Assembly (NCBI RefSeq): GCF_000019845.1
Contig: NC_010581.1
Location: forward strand, 2,857,501 to 2,921,500
DNA from: Beijerinckia indica subsp. indica ATCC 9039
Lineage (GTDB): Bacteria; Pseudomonadota; Alphaproteobacteria; Rhizobiales; Beijerinckiaceae
DNA length: 64,000 nucleotides
Direction of reading: 5' to 3'
The notes below the pieces were generated by a model, which was not told the origin of the DNA, searched no databases, and saw only the letters and a list, made by a program, of their open reading frames with translations. Positions 55,596 through 64,000 of this stretch are shown here, one piece after another. The number at the start of each line of letters is the position of its first letter. Position 1 is the first letter of the stretch. A program made the translations under genes and the position numbers.

Positions 55596-56514
55596 TCTGC
55601 GGACGCATTATAGCGGCAAAGCCGGGTTGCTACGGGCGGTCGATGGTGTTTCCCTGTCTGTCGGGCAAGGTGAGACGGTTGGGCTAGTCGGGGAATCCGG
55701 CTGCGGGAAATCGACCCTTGGCAAGACGATCACCCGGCTGGTTTCGCCGACCAAGGGCCGTATCCTTTTCAAGGATGAGGATATCACGCATCTCGGCGAC
55801 AAGGCACTGCGGCCGGTCCGGCGGCGGCTGCAAATGATCTTTCAAGATCCGTTCGGCTCGCTCAATCCACGTCAGAGCATCAAGGACATACTGGCCGCGC
55901 CACTCGTCGTCCATGGCTATGGCGATCGCGCGGCCAGAGCAAAACGGGTCGAAGATTTTCTCGACCGCGTCGGCCTTCCGCGTCATGTGCTGTCGCATTA
56001 TCCGCATGAATTCTCCGGCGGCCAACGCCAGCGTATCGGCATCGCGCGTGCCCTGATCCTCGATCCCGAACTTGTCGTCTGCGACGAGCCGGTCTCGGCG
56101 CTCGATCGCTCGATCCAGGCGCAGATCCTGAATCTTCTGTCCGCGATGAAGACGGAGCTCAATCTCTCCTATCTTTTCATCTCGCATGATCTTTCGGTTG
56201 TGCGTTATTTCACGGACCGCGTGCTTGTCATGTATCTCGGGCGCATTGTCGAAAGCGCCGACAGCAAAACATTCTGGGCGCAGCCGAAACATCCTTATAC
56301 GCATGCGCTCATTGATGCCGTGCCTGATCCGGACCGCCGCCGCCATGCCGCGCCGATTAGCGGCGACCTACCAAGTCCACGCAATATTCCTCCAGGTTGC
56401 CGTTTTCATCCGCGCTGCCCCTCTGTCACCGCTCTCTGCCGGACCGACGAGCCCGCCCTGCGCGCTCTGAGCCCCACGCATGAGGTCGCTTGCCACCACG
56501 CCAACACCATGTGA
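55573..56514 (+). CDS. Peptide-type ABC transporter ATP-binding protein (OppF/DppF)
   Basis: 313 residues from GTG 55573. Walker A is GESGCGKSTLGKTI, the Q-loop FQDPFGSLNPRQS, the signature FSGGQRQRIGIARA and Walker B LVVCDEPVSALD. It has the cysteine motif FHPRCPSVTALC at the end. Second ATPase of the same importer. Confidence 0.94.
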   Translation: MSLLSVTDLRTHYSGKAGLLRAVDGVSLSVGQGETVGLVGESGCGKSTLGKTITRLVSPTKGRILFKDEDITHLGDKALRPVRRRLQMIFQDPFGSLNPRQSIKDILAAPLVVHGYGDRAARAKRVEDFLDRVGLPRHVLSHYPHEFSGGQRQRIGIARALILDPELVVCDEPVSALDRSIQAQILNLLSAMKTELNLSYLFISHDLSVVRYFTDRVLVMYLGRIVESADSKTFWAQPKHPYTHALIDAVPDPDRRRHAAPISGDLPSPRNIPPGCRFHPRCPSVTALCRTDEPALRALSPTHEVACHHANTM

Positions 56515-56685
56515 AGGGCGCCGCTTTCCGCAAACATAGAGGCGAAAGACAAGAGATTCTTATTGACAAGCTTAAGCTTATAAATACACTAAATTTATAG
56601 AATTTAATGACTAAATCATAATTCTTCCGGGAGGACCCAAGCATCGGCCGATCGATCAACAAGGTTGATAAGAAGCGGGAAGATT

Positions 56686-59271
56686 ATGGACTGTGAAGCG
56701 CGGCGGCTCAGGAAGCGGCTCCTGTCGGGAGTATCTTCGACCTCATTCATGCTGGGCATTGCACTGGGGGCCCTCCCCCATGATCTGCACGCCCAGGACG
56801 CGCATGCAGGCATGAAAGGCATGCATATGGGTTCGGAGCCGGCGGCGGATAACGCTGCGCCGGCAAACGCGCAATCGACCACCGGCGCATCGGATGCGGG
56901 TCATGTCGATGATGTCGTCGTCACCGGCCAAGCCGCGCAAGATGACGGCGAAGCCTTGATGATGGAAGTGATGATGAAGACCCCGCGCGGAGGTGACGTC
57001 GTCACAGGCAAACAAGCTCAGCAGCAGCAGATCAGGCGCCTGACGGATGTGCAGCAAATCATTCCGAATTTCCGGCCGAACATCGCCCAGCCACGTCAAT
57101 CCCGTCAGGCGATCCGTGGCGTTGGCATCGCCGCGGGTTCGGCGGGAACCGGCTCTCCTTCGGATACCGGCTATATGGTCGATAACGTGAGCTGGTTGTT
57201 CGCTGGCTGGCAATGGGGCAATTTGGTTGATTTCAGCTCGATCGAACTCATCCTCGGGCCGACGGGCACCGCCGGCGGTCACAATACGAATGTCGGCACG
57301 ATCTCCATCCGCACGCAATTGCCATCCTTTGTCCCCAGCGCCACGGCCGAAACCACCGTGGGGAATTATAATCATATCATTGAAAACCTTGTTTTCACCG
57401 GGCCTCTCATCGACGACCGGCTGGCTTATCGCGTTACTTTCTACGTCGATAAGGGCGATGGCTGGATTCGCGACCAGGGCACGGGCACGACTTATCTCGA
57501 TAACAACCGGCTTGGCTTTCGCGGACAATTGCTTGGTGTCGGCGATGGAATGACCGATCGCCTCATCTTCAATTTCAATGCCTCCAATGAACATGACGAT
57601 TATCTTTTGGGCACGGTCGGTGACACGAGTCTGATCTATGCCAATGGCACGAGGCCCACGGCAACATTTTTCCAGAATATGCAAACCAAGCTCGGAAAGC
57701 AGGCCCTGACGACCAATCCTTATGCGCCTTATGCGACACGGATGGGCCGTGATCCGACGCACACATATACATTATCGAACGAATTGAACTGGCAGATCGG
57801 CCAAAACACCCTGACCGTCATTTCGGCCGGAGGCTATGGTTCCTTTGAGAATAATGGCTTCCAAGGTGTACAAAATACCACCCTTGGCTTCGGCGCCGAG
57901 GGCATGGGCGGCATGAATACCTATTTGTGGCAGGTTTCTCAGGAAGTGAGGCTCTCGTCTCCCACGGATCAGCCGGTAGAATGGAAAGCCGGCCTTTATT
58001 CCGTCTTCGAAAATGCCTGGGATAAAATGCATCATACCTATTTTGGCTGGGATTCTGCCGCTTGGCTGAATAATCCTGCGGCCATGCCTGGACTTTATAC
58101 TAGATGGCACAACAATGCGCGGGATTTTCAAATTGCCGCCTACGGGCAAACGACCATCCATTTCGATCCAAGTTTCGCACTAACCTTCGGATTACGTGAC
58201 AGCTACGATATCCGCTATGGATCAGATACATTTTACCCGATGTTCATTGAAGGGACGCCGTTCTCTCATGCACAGCAAGAGGCGGCGCTTATCCAGGCCG
58301 GTAGTTACGGTTCGGCCGATACAGGCGGTTTTACCAAATATCACAATGCCGTCACCGGAATCGTCAATCCGGAAATCAAGATCAATGACAACATCCGGCT
58401 GTGGGGCCTTATTGGCCGTGGCGACAAAGTCTCGGCGGTGAATACGCAAGACGTTCCGATTTACATCAATGGACAATTCAACGGCTTCACCCCGATGTTC
58501 AATAAGCCAGAAACGTCCTGGGATTACGAAATTGGCGTCAAGACGAGCTTTTTCGACGACAAATGGATTTCCAACGTCAATCTCTATTGGAACGATCTTT
58601 ATAACTTCCAAGCGAGTTCCAACCAAACCTTCACGAGCCCGGCTGGCGTAGTCACAAACGTCGCTTTTCTCGCCAACGTGCCTCACGTCCGGCTGCGTGG
58701 CATCGAATTCGTCGAACGTCTGGCTATTAACGAGGAATTGAATTTTCACGCCACGGGCGCTTATACCGAAGCGCGCTATATCAGCTATCCCAATTCTCCG
58801 GCGCCACCCGATTTCGCCTTCTCCGGTGGGCCGGCGATTGTGTCTCTGTCGAATACCCGGCTCACGGGCATACCCTGGTGGTCGTTTTCGATCGGCTACA
58901 ATTACGAACATCCAGTGGGTGCATTACTCCGTGATCTCGGAGACGCGTTCCATGTCGAACTCGGCGATTGGGCGAATGCCTCTCTGGTCGGTTACAGTTA
59001 TGGCAATGTCGATTGGTTTTATAAGACACAATTGACCAGCCCCGTCTCTTATGTCCAATATTGGCAAGCACCTTATTCGATCGTCAATGCCGGCATAGGT
59101 CTGCGCACGGAGGACAATAAATATAGCCTGACCCTATGGGGCAAGAACCTGTTCAACGCCTTGCCTTTCACCTCCTGGGCTTATGGTAATGCGAACGCCT
59201 CGACGCAGGTCGGCATTTCCACATTGGGACCGCGCTTCTTCGGCGCGACAGTCATGATGACACTTTGGTAA
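56686..59271 (+). CDS. TonB-dependent outer-membrane receptor with His/Met-rich N-terminus
   Basis: 861 residues from ATG 56686 (GCGGGAAG upstream). A long signal ends near LHAQDAHA. A His/Met-rich stretch (DAHAGMKGMHMGSE) follows, then a TonB-box-like VDDVVVTGQ and the plug domain (RQAIRGVGIAAGSAGTGSPS, then SIELILGPTGTAGGHNTNVG). A 22-strand type barrel ends in tryptophan. It imports a ligand across the outer membrane using TonB energy. Position directly after the ABC ATPases suggests a shared substrate. Confidence 0.92.
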   Translation: MDCEARRLRKRLLSGVSSTSFMLGIALGALPHDLHAQDAHAGMKGMHMGSEPAADNAAPANAQSTTGASDAGHVDDVVVTGQAAQDDGEALMMEVMMKTPRGGDVVTGKQAQQQQIRRLTDVQQIIPNFRPNIAQPRQSRQAIRGVGIAAGSAGTGSPSDTGYMVDNVSWLFAGWQWGNLVDFSSIELILGPTGTAGGHNTNVGTISIRTQLPSFVPSATAETTVGNYNHIIENLVFTGPLIDDRLAYRVTFYVDKGDGWIRDQGTGTTYLDNNRLGFRGQLLGVGDGMTDRLIFNFNASNEHDDYLLGTVGDTSLIYANGTRPTATFFQNMQTKLGKQALTTNPYAPYATRMGRDPTHTYTLSNELNWQIGQNTLTVISAGGYGSFENNGFQGVQNTTLGFGAEGMGGMNTYLWQVSQEVRLSSPTDQPVEWKAGLYSVFENAWDKMHHTYFGWDSAAWLNNPAAMPGLYTRWHNNARDFQIAAYGQTTIHFDPSFALTFGLRDSYDIRYGSDTFYPMFIEGTPFSHAQQEAALIQAGSYGSADTGGFTKYHNAVTGIVNPEIKINDNIRLWGLIGRGDKVSAVNTQDVPIYINGQFNGFTPMFNKPETSWDYEIGVKTSFFDDKWISNVNLYWNDLYNFQASSNQTFTSPAGVVTNVAFLANVPHVRLRGIEFVERLAINEELNFHATGAYTEARYISYPNSPAPPDFAFSGGPAIVSLSNTRLTGIPWWSFSIGYNYEHPVGALLRDLGDAFHVELGDWANASLVGYSYGNVDWFYKTQLTSPVSYVQYWQAPYSIVNAGIGLRTEDNKYSLTLWGKNLFNALPFTSWAYGNANASTQVGISTLGPRFFGATVMMTLW

Positions 59272-59450
59272 GACGGTGGAGTCACCCAAATCGTGAGTGG
59301 TTTTCGCTCGATCCTCTGCCGGGCGTAATACCATGTCGATGGCAAGATCCCGCGCCAAAGTCAGGCTTCGATCGAGATTCCATCATTATTATAGATATAT
59401 AGTTCACTCGTAACAATTAACGGGTTACGCCGAGCAATGCGTTACCGCGG

Positions 59451-61958
59451 ATGATCATGACGATCCAAAAGCTCTCCAGTGTAAGGAGCGGCGCTACAAT
59501 ATGTATTCTTCGATGGAGACTTGGCACGGTGACACCCACTAGGATTTTATCGATCTGCCTTACCGCATTGCCACTTTCCATCATCCCACGTTCGGCTATG
59601 GCACAAACAGCCACGGATTCTTCCGTCGTTCAGGATGTCGTTGTCACAGCCCCGTCGCTTTCCGAGGTGCAAGCAACCGCGCGTCAATCCACAGCGGGGG
59701 CATCTTCTATCGTGACACAGCAGAGACTTGAGGCAAACCAAATTACCAACCTGGTACAAGCGCAAAGATTTCAACCAAGTTTACAATTCAAAGCACTCAA
59801 TATTCAGAATCTGACTTATAACATACGCGGGTTCGGCAACGCCAGTTATAGTCAGCTTCTCGGTGTTTTCGGTGGCGTTCCTATTTACCTCGACGGAGTC
59901 TATCTACCGCGCCCCGGAGCCTCGACGATGGATATTGTCGGACTCAACGGTGTCGAAGTCCTGAAAGGTCCGCAATCGACTTCTGGCGGATGGGATAGCA
60001 CAGGTGGCGTGGTCCTCATGACTACAGCTGCACCGACTTTCACTCCCGAGCAGAAACTCGAATTTTCCTATGGCAGCTATAATTTCGCTCGTTTAAGAGC
60101 CAGCATTTCTGGGCCAATCGGGGGAAGCGACAAAGCCGCATTCAGCGTCGGTTACCTCAATGTCGACCGAGAAGGGTATATTCCTGATGTCCATGATTTC
60201 AGTCATCGGTTCAACTCGTGGCATGACAAGAGCGTGCGCGCGCAAGTCCTGCTGCAACCTGACAACGATCTCAGCGTCCGCATGATCTTCGACTTTTCAC
60301 GTGCGACACAGCAATGCTGTATCAATCTCTTCAATAGCGCCGTGACCAATTATGTAAATGGGGCGCCCGTGGCCAATAATTTCTATACACGCGCCGCTCG
60401 CTTCAACTATACACCCACCCCCAATCAGCTCGCGACCTATGAGAGCGATATCAGTGGTTACGTCTCGGAGGCAGTCATGGGCTATGGTGCCTCTGCCGAA
60501 GTCACTTATAATTTCAATGGGTACACTTTCTCCTCGCTCTCCGCCTTTCGTGGCTATGATTATTACCCGGATTGGCGCACGAGTCAGGTCATCGATATCG
60601 CAACCAATTATCACACGAACGGCTCCCCACGTGTGAAGTCGATCCAGGAAGAACTCAAGATTGCGACACCAAAAGGGCAAGCCGCCGAAGCAACTGCCGG
60701 TCTCTTCTATTATTATGAGGGCTTAAGAACCTGGGGCAACCGGCAATATGGGACACAGGCGGGAAGCTGGTTCGGTAATCCAGCATTTCTCGGCCAAGTA
60801 GACGATTTGGCCCTGAACGGCCTCACGACAATGAGTTTTGCACATAATTTTACCAATCAGATCGCACCCTTTATCCAGTCTGTATGGCACGCGACACCGG
60901 AACTCGATATCACGACCGGCCTACGCTATTCCTATACGGAAAGAGAAGGCTCAACCTGGGGTGTCACCAAAGGTGCCGATCTTTCTGGTTTGACTGGGGT
61001 CCAACAAAATGCCGCAGTCAATATGCGGCAAGCGCTCGGCGGCCCAGCCTATTCGCTGACCAATCCATTTTTTTCCTACGGCACGACGACGCATCAAGGC
61101 TTGGTTTCAGGCCTTGCTTCAGCCGCTTATCATTTCGCACCCGATCTTCTCGGTTATGCGCTTTATTCCCATGGCGGACGGCCCGGCGGTCCTAATATAT
61201 CCACACAATTTCTGCCGACTGGAGCCCCGTTGACGATCAAGCCAGAAACCCTCGACAATTATGAGATCGGCTTAAAGAGTTCATTTTTTGACCAGCGCGT
61301 AATTGCCAATGTTGCCGCCTTTGTCATGGTAAATCGCAATTATATCACCTCTATCGCGGCTCTTACCTCACTCGGAACGACAACAAATTATCTCGCCAAT
61401 GCCAATGCGGCGCGCGCCCGCGGCGTGGAAGTCGATATTCGCGCCAAGCCGACCGAAGATTTGAACTTTATCTTCGCGGGCGTTTACAACGATGCTCGGT
61501 TTACGGATTTCAAGAACGGGCCTTGTCCGTTCGAACAGACCAACCAACAGACGGCGGCAAACCCCTATTGTGATATGACAGGTAAACCTCTGTCTCTTGT
61601 CTCGCGCTGGACCTTTACGGTCGGCGGTGAATATAGCCACACGTTCGATGAAACAATCGAGACACTCGGCAAGCCAGTGACGACCTTCATCGGCGCAGAC
61701 TTTTCCTATCAGAGCAAATTCTATTCAAATCCTGACGATTCACTCTACAGTGTTATAAACGGTTACGGTCTCCTGAATCTGCATGCCGGTCTCCGAGCTA
61801 ACGACGACAGTTGGAATTTTACCGGCTGGGTGCATAACGCGTTGAACAAACATTATTTCACGACATTATCAGCAGCGCTTTATCCAGGTGCGGGAATTGT
61901 TGGCGGCAGTGTTGGCGATCCCATCATGGCCGGCTTGACATTGGCCGGCAAATTTTAA
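59451..61958 (+). CDS. TonB-dependent outer-membrane receptor
   Basis: 835 residues; signal cleavage near SAMAQTA, TonB-box-like VQDVVVTAPSLSE, plug domain with YNIRGFGNASYSQLLGVFGG and GVEVLKGPQSTSGG. A long barrel ends in phenylalanine (LAGKF). It lies 180 bases after the first receptor on the same strand. The two are only distantly alike, so they may take different ligands. A start two codons downstream (59457) is equally possible. Confidence 0.92.
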   Translation: MIMTIQKLSSVRSGATICILRWRLGTVTPTRILSICLTALPLSIIPRSAMAQTATDSSVVQDVVVTAPSLSEVQATARQSTAGASSIVTQQRLEANQITNLVQAQRFQPSLQFKALNIQNLTYNIRGFGNASYSQLLGVFGGVPIYLDGVYLPRPGASTMDIVGLNGVEVLKGPQSTSGGWDSTGGVVLMTTAAPTFTPEQKLEFSYGSYNFARLRASISGPIGGSDKAAFSVGYLNVDREGYIPDVHDFSHRFNSWHDKSVRAQVLLQPDNDLSVRMIFDFSRATQQCCINLFNSAVTNYVNGAPVANNFYTRAARFNYTPTPNQLATYESDISGYVSEAVMGYGASAEVTYNFNGYTFSSLSAFRGYDYYPDWRTSQVIDIATNYHTNGSPRVKSIQEELKIATPKGQAAEATAGLFYYYEGLRTWGNRQYGTQAGSWFGNPAFLGQVDDLALNGLTTMSFAHNFTNQIAPFIQSVWHATPELDITTGLRYSYTEREGSTWGVTKGADLSGLTGVQQNAAVNMRQALGGPAYSLTNPFFSYGTTTHQGLVSGLASAAYHFAPDLLGYALYSHGGRPGGPNISTQFLPTGAPLTIKPETLDNYEIGLKSSFFDQRVIANVAAFVMVNRNYITSIAALTSLGTTTNYLANANAARARGVEVDIRAKPTEDLNFIFAGVYNDARFTDFKNGPCPFEQTNQQTAANPYCDMTGKPLSLVSRWTFTVGGEYSHTFDETIETLGKPVTTFIGADFSYQSKFYSNPDDSLYSVINGYGLLNLHAGLRANDDSWNFTGWVHNALNKHYFTTLSAALYPGAGIVGGSVGDPIMAGLTLAGKF

Positions 61959-62023
61959 GCAAAAGCCTATTGGACTTGATCGAGCGATTGCCCATCACGC
62001 GACTCATGCAAAGCCTCCGTCCC

Positions 62024-62083
62024 GTCATTGCGCGGGCTACACCTTAACCAGTCAGACTCAGCAAGAGCTGTGTCAGCAATGAC
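62024..62083. repeat. Inverted GTCATTGC/GCAATGAC repeat
   Basis: GTCATTGC (62024-62031) and its reverse complement GCAATGAC (62076-62083) flank 44 bases in the gap between the receptor and the monooxygenase. The word is like the core of a dispersed intergenic repeat common in Hyphomicrobiales; here it may serve as a terminator-like stem. Confidence 0.35.
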
Positions 62084-62230
62084 TTACGATCCATCCGAAA
62101 CTTGACATGAGAAAATCCTATAAATACTATATAAATAATTTATTATACTGAAGAAGCTATTCCTGGCTCGGCTAGCAACGGAGACCTGCTGGCCCATAAG
62201 CAGTTCACGAAACACAGACGGAATGACGAA

Positions 62231-63598
62231 ATGAGCGAAAGGCAGCTTCGCATCAATGTCAACGTGATCACGTCCGGATCGCATCCTGGCGCCTGGAGAG
62301 CTCCAGAAGGTCATCGCTTTGGTTTCGTGGATGTCGATCATTATCAACAAGCGGCCCGTATCGCCGAGCGCGGTCTTCTGGATGCCGTCTTCCTCGCCGA
62401 TCAAGTCTCCATGGCGCCGGATATCGGATCGGGGCCTGGATGGGGCATCATGGATCCGGTCGTAACCGTCGGCGCCATGGCTGCTGTCACCCAATGGATC
62501 GGCTTTATCGCGACCGCCTCGACCACGTTCAACCATCCCTACAATATAGCGCGGACGTTTGCTTCGCTCGATCATGTTACACGCGGACGGATCGGCTTGA
62601 ACCTCGTCACGACGATGGCCGATGAGGCAGCCTCCAATTTCGGACTGTCAATATTACCTGTTCGCGATGATCGCTATACACGCGCCGCAGAATTCGCGGA
62701 TGTCGCCATTGCTTTATGGGATAGCTGGGAAGATCTCGCACTCGTCGCGGATCAAACGACAGGTATCTTCGCGGATATGAGCCGCATCCATAAGATCAAC
62801 CATGTCGGACCGAATTTTTCCGTGGCCGGGCCGTTGCAGGTGCCGCGTTCCCCACAGGGACGACCTTTGCTCGTTCAGGCCGGCGGCTCGCACCAAGGTC
62901 GCGATCTCGCGGCCCGCTATGCCGATGCCATATTCAGCGCCTCACATTTGATCGACGAAGGCCGAACTTATTATGCCGATATCAAGGAACGCGCGCGTCG
63001 TTTTGGCCGCGATCCGGATTCGATCGCTGTTCTCCCCGGTCTGTCCCTGATCATCGGCGGAACCGAGGCGGAGGCCAAGGCACGCAAAAAAGAACTCGAT
63101 GAATTGGCGGGACTGAGCGACCAACGTCTGTTGCGGCTTTTCGCCAATCGCGTGGGTCTTGAACCGGAAGAGATTGAGATCGACCGGCCTTTCCCCGCCG
63201 AACATTTGAACAGGCTCTCGCTGCATCCTCGCTCACACGGATTTGCCGATGCGATTCTCGCTTTAGCCAAGGATAGGACGATGACCGTTCGGGAATTGAT
63301 CGATCACGGTGTCGGGCACAGGCGCGTCGTCGGTTCTCCCGAGCAGGTTGCCGATACGATGGAGGAATGGTTCAAGGGCAGAGCGGCCGACGGGTTCAAT
63401 ATCATGTGCGACATCTTCCCCTCGGGCCTTGAGGCCTTCGTCGATCATGTGATCCCCATCCTGCAACGTCGTGGTCTGTCCCGTCGCGAATATAGCGGAA
63501 AGACGCTACGCGACCATTATGGTTTGCCCCGCCCTGCGAGTATTTACGAAACACCACTCACCAAGGGGGTGGATCATCTGCATCGAGCCGCTTCATAA
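62231..63598 (+). CDS. NtaA/SnaA/DszA-family FMN-dependent monooxygenase
   Basis: 455 residues of the luciferase-like (LLM) fold, of the NtaA/SnaA/SoxA/DszA length class. Signatures: NVNVITSGSHPGAWRAPEGH at the N-terminus, ASTTFNHPYNIARTFASLDH, GRIGLNLVTTMADEAASNFG and PLLVQAGGSHQGRDLAARYA. These enzymes use reduced flavin and oxygen to open or cleave C-S or C-N bonds. With the DszC-like gene at 51.5 kb it would make a two-step oxidative desulfurisation pair. No flavin reductase gene is visible here. Confidence 0.9.
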   Translation: MSERQLRINVNVITSGSHPGAWRAPEGHRFGFVDVDHYQQAARIAERGLLDAVFLADQVSMAPDIGSGPGWGIMDPVVTVGAMAAVTQWIGFIATASTTFNHPYNIARTFASLDHVTRGRIGLNLVTTMADEAASNFGLSILPVRDDRYTRAAEFADVAIALWDSWEDLALVADQTTGIFADMSRIHKINHVGPNFSVAGPLQVPRSPQGRPLLVQAGGSHQGRDLAARYADAIFSASHLIDEGRTYYADIKERARRFGRDPDSIAVLPGLSLIIGGTEAEAKARKKELDELAGLSDQRLLRLFANRVGLEPEEIEIDRPFPAEHLNRLSLHPRSHGFADAILALAKDRTMTVRELIDHGVGHRRVVGSPEQVADTMEEWFKGRAADGFNIMCDIFPSGLEAFVDHVIPILQRRGLSRREYSGKTLRDHYGLPRPASIYETPLTKGVDHLHRAAS

Positions 63599-63683
63599 AA
63601 GCGGCCGGCTTTGGATTTGATGCTAGGTGTTTGATCCCGGGCTTTGATGGTGCATTCTTATCCCGAGACTGGAAGGATGCGCT

Positions 63684-64000
63684 ATGGGACAAGTTCTGCA
63701 CGGGTGCGCCACCACGACGGAGGCGGTCCGTCGAGCGATACAAAATAGTCAAGAGAGCCTGAGAGCGCTCGCCAAGCGCTATGGCATCAATCAGAAGACT
63801 GTCGCCAAGTGGAAAATGCGGAAGACTGTCACCGATCTCCCAACCGGCCCGAAAGATGCCAAGTCGACCGTCCTCTCGATTGAAGACGAGGCGATCATCG
63901 TCGCCTTCCGCAAGCACACCCTGCTGCCGCTCGATGATTGCCTTTACGCTCTGCAGGCCACAATCCCGCACCTGACGCGATCATCGCTGCACCGCTGCCT
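63684..64000 (+). CDS. IS481-family transposase, cut by the window edge
   Basis: The frame from ATG 63684 stays open to the edge (105 residues). It begins MGQVLHGCATTTEAVRRAIQ and has a helix-turn-helix (SLRALAKRYGINQKTVAKWK). It then reads FRKHTLLPLDDCLYALQATI and TRSSLHRC, the N-terminal part of IS481 transposases. The catalytic DDE domain would lie outside. The left end of the element is probably near 63600-63630, right after the monooxygenase stop. I did not find a matching terminal repeat because the right end is missing. Confidence 0.85.
   Translation, partial: MGQVLHGCATTTEAVRRAIQNSQESLRALAKRYGINQKTVAKWKMRKTVTDLPTGPKDAKSTVLSIEDEAIIVAFRKHTLLPLDDCLYALQATIPHLTRSSLHRC

Overview
The window looks like chromosome or a large replicon of an alphaproteobacterium of the order Hyphomicrobiales (Rhizobiales), perhaps near Beijerinckiaceae. 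The evidence is GC-rich coding sequence, a Porin_2-type porin, a rhizobial-type NADP isocitrate dehydrogenase, ChrB/ChrA chromate genes and many DUFs and transporters typical of that group. The family assignment is inference from recognised protein families, not a search. Much of the window is accessory DNA: several stretches of horizontally moved genes separated by decayed insertion sequences, a degraded group II intron, a tRNA-like sequence and gene fragments.

1-12 kb: an ECF sigma factor (cut by the left edge) and an SDR oxidoreductase; hchA-luxR with a broken SDR gene behind them; a phosphate/cation block of PPK2 kinase (frameshifted), Na/Pi cotransporter, P-type ATPase (frameshifted) and a YqhA-like membrane protein; then a DUF3047 gene divergent from a TetR regulator, with two tandem 24-bp palindromes between them.

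12-17.5 kb: a junkyard of mobile DNA. It holds a tRNA-Thr-like sequence, an ISL3 transposase fragment fused to a group II intron remnant (catalytic YADD changed to YADG, domains V-VI still visible), a frameshifted epimerase gene in AT-rich DNA, a dead IS200/IS605 transposase, a dead IS256-family element and the first third of a superoxide dismutase gene.

17.5-31 kb: a metal and oxidative-stress island. It contains a ferric-type ABC transporter operon, chromate resistance genes chrBA, and on the other strand a ChrB C-terminal-domain protein, small secreted proteins, a DUF1259 protein and an Fe/Mn superoxide dismutase (the chrC position). An APC permease, an IucA/IucC-like protein and a NicO-family exporter follow. 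Fragments of a second chrB-domain gene and a second DUF1259 gene lie behind the APC gene, and the SOD fragment lies at 17.4 kb. Together they indicate that a second copy of this module once existed and decayed.

31.5-45.9 kb: catabolic units. A CoA-transferase, MHS transporter, CitE-like lyase and MaoC hydratase operon with a divergent LysR regulator resembles itaconate or related C5-dicarboxylate degradation. A Phd-PIN toxin-antitoxin pair with a perfect operator follows, then LysR / malate-lactate dehydrogenase / MFS / secreted lactonase, a porin and icd.

46-63.6 kb: a probable organosulfur acquisition region. It has two tandem peptide-type solute-binding proteins, divergent permeases and separate OppD/OppF ATPases, a DszC-like flavin monooxygenase, a three-domain rhodanese, two TonB-dependent receptors and a DszA/NtaA-like FMN monooxygenase. 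An IS481-type transposase begins at the right edge.
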